Positions 1 through 6,000 of a DNA stretch of 10,975 bases are shown here, in pieces (the first letter of the stretch is position 1; the number at the start of each line of letters is the position of its first letter). Origin of the DNA: Phycisphaerales bacterium UBA2266 (GTDB lineage: Bacteria > Planctomycetota > Phycisphaerae > Sedimentisphaerales > Anaerobacaceae); contig DDXG01000011.1 of the NCBI GenBank assembly GCA_002347125.1, positions 1 through 10,975 on the forward strand, read 5' to 3'. The position numbers were made by a program, and so were the translations under genes. The notes under the pieces were generated by a model, which saw only the letters and a program-made list of their open reading frames with translations, had not been told where the DNA came from and searched no databases.

Positions 1-1
1 A

Positions 2-3000
2 CACAGCGGTTACGGCGGTGCCGTCTACATCGAACGCAACAGCGCTCCGCAGTTCATCGACTGCAACTTCGTCGAGAACCGCACCTTTGGCGGCGTCGGC
101 GGCATTGGTGGAACCAACACGCCGACACCCAACCGCAATCTCGATATCCCGAACTTCGGCGGCGCGGTCTACGCCGGCTACGCGAGCCGTCCGACCTTCA
201 TGAACTGCTCGTTCCGCAACAGCGTGGCCGATACGAACACCGTGGCTCTGCCCGACGACGTCATCGTCAGCTACGGCGGCGCCATCGCCGTCGAGGACGG
301 CACGCACCTGACCCTCATCAACTGCGACGTCAGCAACGCCGAGGCGTGCATCGGTGGGGCCATCTACTGGTCCGGCGCCAACGCCACCATCGTCGACTGC
401 AACATCTCCGACAGCACCGCCTATCACGGCGGCGGCCTGTACTCCGTCGAATCCACCGGCACCATCACCGGCACCAAAGTGCATGACAACGTCGCTATCA
501 GCGGCGGCGTCGGCCCGGCCGGTCCGACCGATCCGAACCTCGTTATCTGGTTGCAGAGTGTCTACGGTAGAGGCGCCGGCTACTATGGCCTGTCCTCGCC
601 CGTAACCATCCGCGACAGCCAGTTCACCGATAACAGCGCCAGCGCCTCCGGCGGCGGCATCTATATCGCCGGAATCGACAGCGACAATGCCGTTGCGCCC
701 ACGCTGTTCAACACCCTGATTACAGGCAACCGTGCCGGCAGGGACGGTGGCGGCGTCAGCGTCAACTGGTTCGCCGACCCAATTCTGACCCACTGCACCA
801 TCGCCGACAACACCGCCAGCGGCACCATCGGCCAGGGCGCCGGCCGCGGCGGCGGTCTGTACGTATCCTATGAAAGCACCGTCGGCGTGTTGAACTCCAT
901 CATCTGGGGCAACAGAGCCTTCGAAGGCGCCCAGTTGGCCCTCGACTCCGGCTTCGAGTACGAACCTCGCCATTCCCAGGTAACCATCCAGTACACCGAC
1001 ATCGGTCCGACGTATGACCCCAATGAACTGGGCCACTTCGTCGATCCGACTCAGTTTGACCCGGCCGACCTTCTTGCGCCGCGGCTCATAGAACCGGTCA
1101 CGGTCAACGGCCAGATCAACACAACCAGTCGCGCGGACGTCATCGTCTCGCTCGTCGAACCGATGGCCCTCAAGGCGGCCACTGACTGGAACCGTCCGAC
1201 GTCCGTAGCCACGCTGCGCGCCGAGATCGCGCGGCGGCAGACGGCCGTCCTCCAGACCCTCTCGGCCGCCGATTACCAGGGCAAGTACGTCTATCAGAAC
1301 ATCGCGGCCTTCTCCGGCAGCATCAGCCGCAACGGCCTCGACAAGCTCCTCGCCGACCCGATGGTCGAGTACATCGAACCGGTCCGAGAAGTCCATACCA
1401 TGCTCCGCCAGGCCATCCCGCTGGCCAACGCCGATCAGGCCAGGGCCGCCTATGACGGCTCGGCCGTGTCCGTCGCCATCGTCGACTCCGGCGTGGACTA
1501 TACGCATCCGATGCTCGGCGGCGGTGGATTCCCGAACACGAAGGTCATCGGCGGTTACGACACCGCCATGGGCGACCCCGACCCGATGCCGGTCGTCGAG
1601 CCGCATGGCACAGCCGTGGCGGGCATTGCCGCCGGTTCGCTCGGCAACGTCGGCGACTATATCGGCGGCGTCGCGCCGGGCGCCAGAATCTACGCCCTCA
1701 AGATCGGCACCGACGCCGGCGCCATCCCGAACAATGCGGGTCTGGCGGCCTGGGATTGGTGCATCACCCACCGCAACGACAACCCGGCGTACCCGCTGAA
1801 AGTCCTCAACAACAGTTGGGGCACCAGCATCCCGCTGGACGATGCCCGCGTCGCGGACGCTTACTCGCCCGCCTACACGCGAGCCGCCGACGTACTCACC
1901 GGTGTCGGCATCACTATCACGGCCGCCTCCGGCAACGACGGCTACCCCGGCGTGGGTATCGGATGGCCCGCGGCTATGTCCAAGGTCATCAGTGTCGGCG
2001 CCGTCAACGACCTGACGGACGTCGTCTCGCCGTACTCCAACGCCGGCAGCCTGCTCGATATCCTGGCCCCGGCCGATCCGATGTACACGCTTGATATCGT
2101 CGGAGCCGCCGGCTACACCGCGGGCGACTACTACGACCAGTTCGCCGGTACATCCTCATCCTGTCCGTTTGCCACCGGCGCCATAGCGGTGCTGCAACAT
2201 GCCGCCAAGGTCAAGCTGGGTCGCTTCCTCACCCCCGCCGAGGTCCGCAAGATACTCGTCGAGACCGGCGATCCGGTCACCGACTGGAGAGTGAACCTCA
2301 CCAAGCCGAGAATCAACCTCGGCTTGGCCGTCGCCAGCCCGACCGGCCCGGCGATATGGGTGGGCAAGAACTGCATCGTTAACGGCTGGGTCGCGCCTGT
2401 ATCGAGCACATACGACGGCTGGGACCCGACCTGGGACCCCGACAGCCACAACATCATCGAGGACCCGAACTTCCTCGGCGGCTACTACCTCAGCCAGATC
2501 GCCGCCGGTCAGGTCGTCGAGAGCAACTGCGTCGACGGCGGCAATGATACCGCCGCCGCCCTCGGCCTCGACGCCCACACCACCCGCGTCGATGGCGAGC
2601 CGGACAGCGGCATGGCCGACATGGGCTACCACTACCGCCACGGCGTCGCCCAGTACCGGGTCACCATTGAAATCGTCGAAGACCCGGAGAATCCGGGCAT
2701 CCACGGCGTCGTCGAGCCCAACGGCGGCGTCTTCTACACCGGGACTCGCATCACCCTCGATGCCAGGCCCGATCCGGGCTACCACCTCCAGGGTTGGTAC
2801 GATGTCAACGACGTGCTGGTCTCGGTCTCGCGTGAATTCCGGTTCGTCGTCGACGCCAATGTGACATACCGCGTAAGGTTCCGTCTGCCGAGTGAGGTCC
2901 CGGTATACGGCGGCGGCGACGCCCTCCATGAGGCCGTCACGGTTGCCCAGAACGGCGACATCCTCGTCGTCTCGCCCGGCACCTACAACGGCGGCATCGA

Positions 3001-6000
3001 CCTGCGCGGCAGGGAGATCACCATCGTCAGCGTCAATCCCGACGACCCGAACCTCGTCGCGGCCACCATCATCGACGGCCGCAACAGCGGCAGGGCCTTC
3101 ATCTTCAGCGGCGGCGAGACCCCCGCGACCGTCGTGGACGGATTTACCATCATCAACAGCGGCGTCTTCATCGCCCACGGCGGCGCCATCTACATCGGGC
3201 CCGACAGCAGTCCAACACTGCTTAATCTGACCATCAGCGACTGCAACATCGCCGCCGGCAACGGAGGCGCCGTCTACATCGACGCCAACAGCAGTCCGTA
3301 CTTCGGCAACGTCACCATCACAAACTGCACCACCATCTCGCCGAATTTCGTCGGCGGCAACGGCGGCGCCGTCTACGTCGATGTCAACTGTCTGCCGGTC
3401 TTCGCGGGCTGCACCTTCACCGGTTGCTCCGCCAACGGCCTCGGCGGCGCCGTGTTTATCAACACCGACAGCTACGCCATGTTCGTGGACTGCAACTTCT
3501 CCGGCAACTACAGCACCTTCAGCGGCGGCGCCGTCTACCACGCCGCCTTCAGCGGTTCGACCATCGAGAACTCGATCGTCTTCAACAACTCCGCCGACGT
3601 CAGCGGCGCAGGCCTCTACTACAGCGCCGCCTGCCTCGCCGAGGTCAACGACTGCAACGTCACCTACAATATCGCCACGGTCCAGGGCGGCGGTCTGATG
3701 GCCGGCGACGACACCCTTCTGGCCATCTCCGACAGCAATTTCGTCTACAACACGGCCGCTTACGGCGGCGGCGTCTTCGTCAACACGAACGCCCTCGGCG
3801 TCATCAGCACGTCGATGATCACCCACAACGACGCCAATCAGGACGGCGGCGGCCTCTACGTCTTCGAGTCCAACGACCTGTCCGTCGTGGACTGCAACAT
3901 CGCCTACAACACCTCCGGACGCGGCGGCGGCGTCTACTTCGAGAATTCGCCGTTGGCGACACTCATGCACTGCACCATCCAGCACAACCGGGCGGGCGTC
4001 ATGACCGTCAGCCGCGCCTATTTCCTGCCGGATCCCAACGACCCGAACCTGCCGCCGGCGCCGATCGACCCGCGCGATCCGAACTTCAACCCGAATGATC
4101 CCAACCTGATCATCGTCGATTCGAACGTGACCGTGCCGGGCCAGGGCGGCGGCATCTACTCCTTCGCCGGCCCGCTGCTGATCGCCGACACCGACATCAG
4201 CTTCAACACGACAACCACATCCGGAGGCGGTCTGTACTTCGCCGGCGGCCAGACGCTGATGAGACATCTGTCCAACTGCCTGATCACCAACAACTCGGCC
4301 GTCAGGGACGGAGGCGGTCTGTCCAGCACCTGGTACAACAAACTGGCGATGAACAACTGCACGGTCGCGGACAACGCCGTCGGCGACGCCAATCACCCCG
4401 ATTGGCCGGCCCTCGGCGGCGGTCTCTATGCCTCTTACGGAAGCAACGTCGGCATCGTCGACAGCATCCTCTGGGGCAACCGCGGACGCAGCGGCTCGCA
4501 GATCGCCGTAGCCACCGGCTTCCAGTACGACCCGCGGCCGGCTACCGTCGGCGTCTCCTTCAGCGATGTCATGGGCTGGAAGGTGCTCGGCAATCCGGGC
4601 GCCGTCAACCCGAACGCCGTCTTCGTCGATACCGGCACGACGCTCAATTGGAGCGCTGCGACCGTCATCGACGCCGATCCGCTCTTCGTCGCCGGTTACT
4701 ACCTCAGCCAGATCACCGGCGGCCAGACCGTCGACAGCCCGGCCCTCAACGCCGGCAGCGGCCTGGCCCTGAACGTGGGCATGGCCGCCATGACGACCAA
4801 CCTCCGCGGACTGCCGGACGCCGGCATCGTGGACCTCGGCTACCACAACATCATCCGCAAGCACCGGGTCCTCATTCATGTCGTCGGCAACGGACACCTC
4901 GTCATGGTCCCGGATATGGACCCCGCCGAGCCGAACGAAGGTCTCTACAACTTCGGCACGTGGCTCAACCTGCACGCCAGGCCCGACAAGGGTTATCGCG
5001 TCGCCGGATGGTACGATATGAGCGGCGTCCTGCTGAGCACCTCCAAACTCCGGCAGATCGACGTCCGCGGCGATATCGAGTACATCCTCATATTTGAGCC
5101 GACCAAGACCACCAACGTCTCCGGCGACCCCGACGCCATCCAGCGGGCCATCGACAACGCCAAAAGCGGTGACACCCTCATCGTGGCCGCGGGCGTCTAC
5201 AACGGCGATATCGAGCTGCGGGGCAAGGACGTCATGCTCACCAGCACGAACCCGGATGATCCGAATGTCGTCGCGCTGACCATCATCGACGCCGGCGCCG
5301 CCGGACGCGGACTGCTCTTCATCGCCGGCGAAGACGCCAATACCGTCGTCAACGGCTTCACCGTCATCAACGGCGCCGTCACCGACGCCAACGGCGGCGG
5401 CATCTACATCGCCTCCAACACCAGTCCGACGCTGAGGAACATGGTCATCAGCAACTGCACGGCCGACGCCAACGATCCGAATGATCCTAACGCCATGGCG
5501 CTGGGCGGCGGCGTCTTTGTCGATGTCAACGCCGCGCCGACGTTCATCAACTGCCTCTTCGTGGATTGCAGCGCCACCCTTGGCGGTGGCGTCTACTGCG
5601 ATTTCAACACCGCGCCGGTGTTCCTGCATTGCAGCTTCGTCAACAACGCGGCCGACTTCGGCGCCGGTCTCTACTGTGATTCCAACAGTATCACCGCCAT
5701 CTCGGCGTCCACCTTCCAGGGCAATACCGCCGCGCAGGACGGCGGCGGCGTCCTCATCGACCCCAACGCCCTGATGACCGTCGCCGACAGTAACTTCGTC
5801 GACAACATTGCCAACCGCGGCGCCGGTCTGTTCGGCGAACCCAACAGCATCGTCGACATACGCGAAAGCCGCTTCACCGGCAACGTCGCGGCCGCTGACG
5901 GCGGCGCCGCCTGCTGGATTGAGTCGGCCATGACCATCGCCGACAGCGACATCCTGTACAACACGGCCATCCGCGGCGGCGGCCTGTTCGCCGATACCTC

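Larger units (their letters stand above)
2..2650 (+). repeat. Beta-helix module A (5' partial, interrupted by protease)
   Basis: First of three paralogous modules, its beginning lost at the window edge. By eye about nine GG[GA]-[VIL]-[YF]-type coil turns can be read between 2 and 875 (for example GGAVY, GGAIY, GGGLY, GGGIY). The helix ends with an S-I-I-W-G-N signature at 896, matched by SILWGN in module B and SIFWEN in module C. The module closes with a YYLSQIAAGQ stretch at 2483 and D-M-G-Y-H-Y near 2620, also present in B and C. The S8 protease and its propeptide lie between those two closing signatures. The fold assignment (right-handed parallel beta-helix) rests on the repeat pattern. 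Confidence 0.8.

Noticed and set aside
200..202. ATG as the start of the giant gene
   Set aside because: The same frame continues upstream to the window edge with beta-helix coils (GGAVYIERN, GGAVYAGY), so the gene is 5' truncated here and this Met is internal.
3400..5100. CRISPR-like or tandem DNA repeat array suggested by frequent GGCGGCGGC spacing
   Set aside because: The spacing follows the 22-25-residue coil repeat of the protein. Unit lengths vary and the DNA between GGC runs is coding, so there are no true repeat-spacer units.
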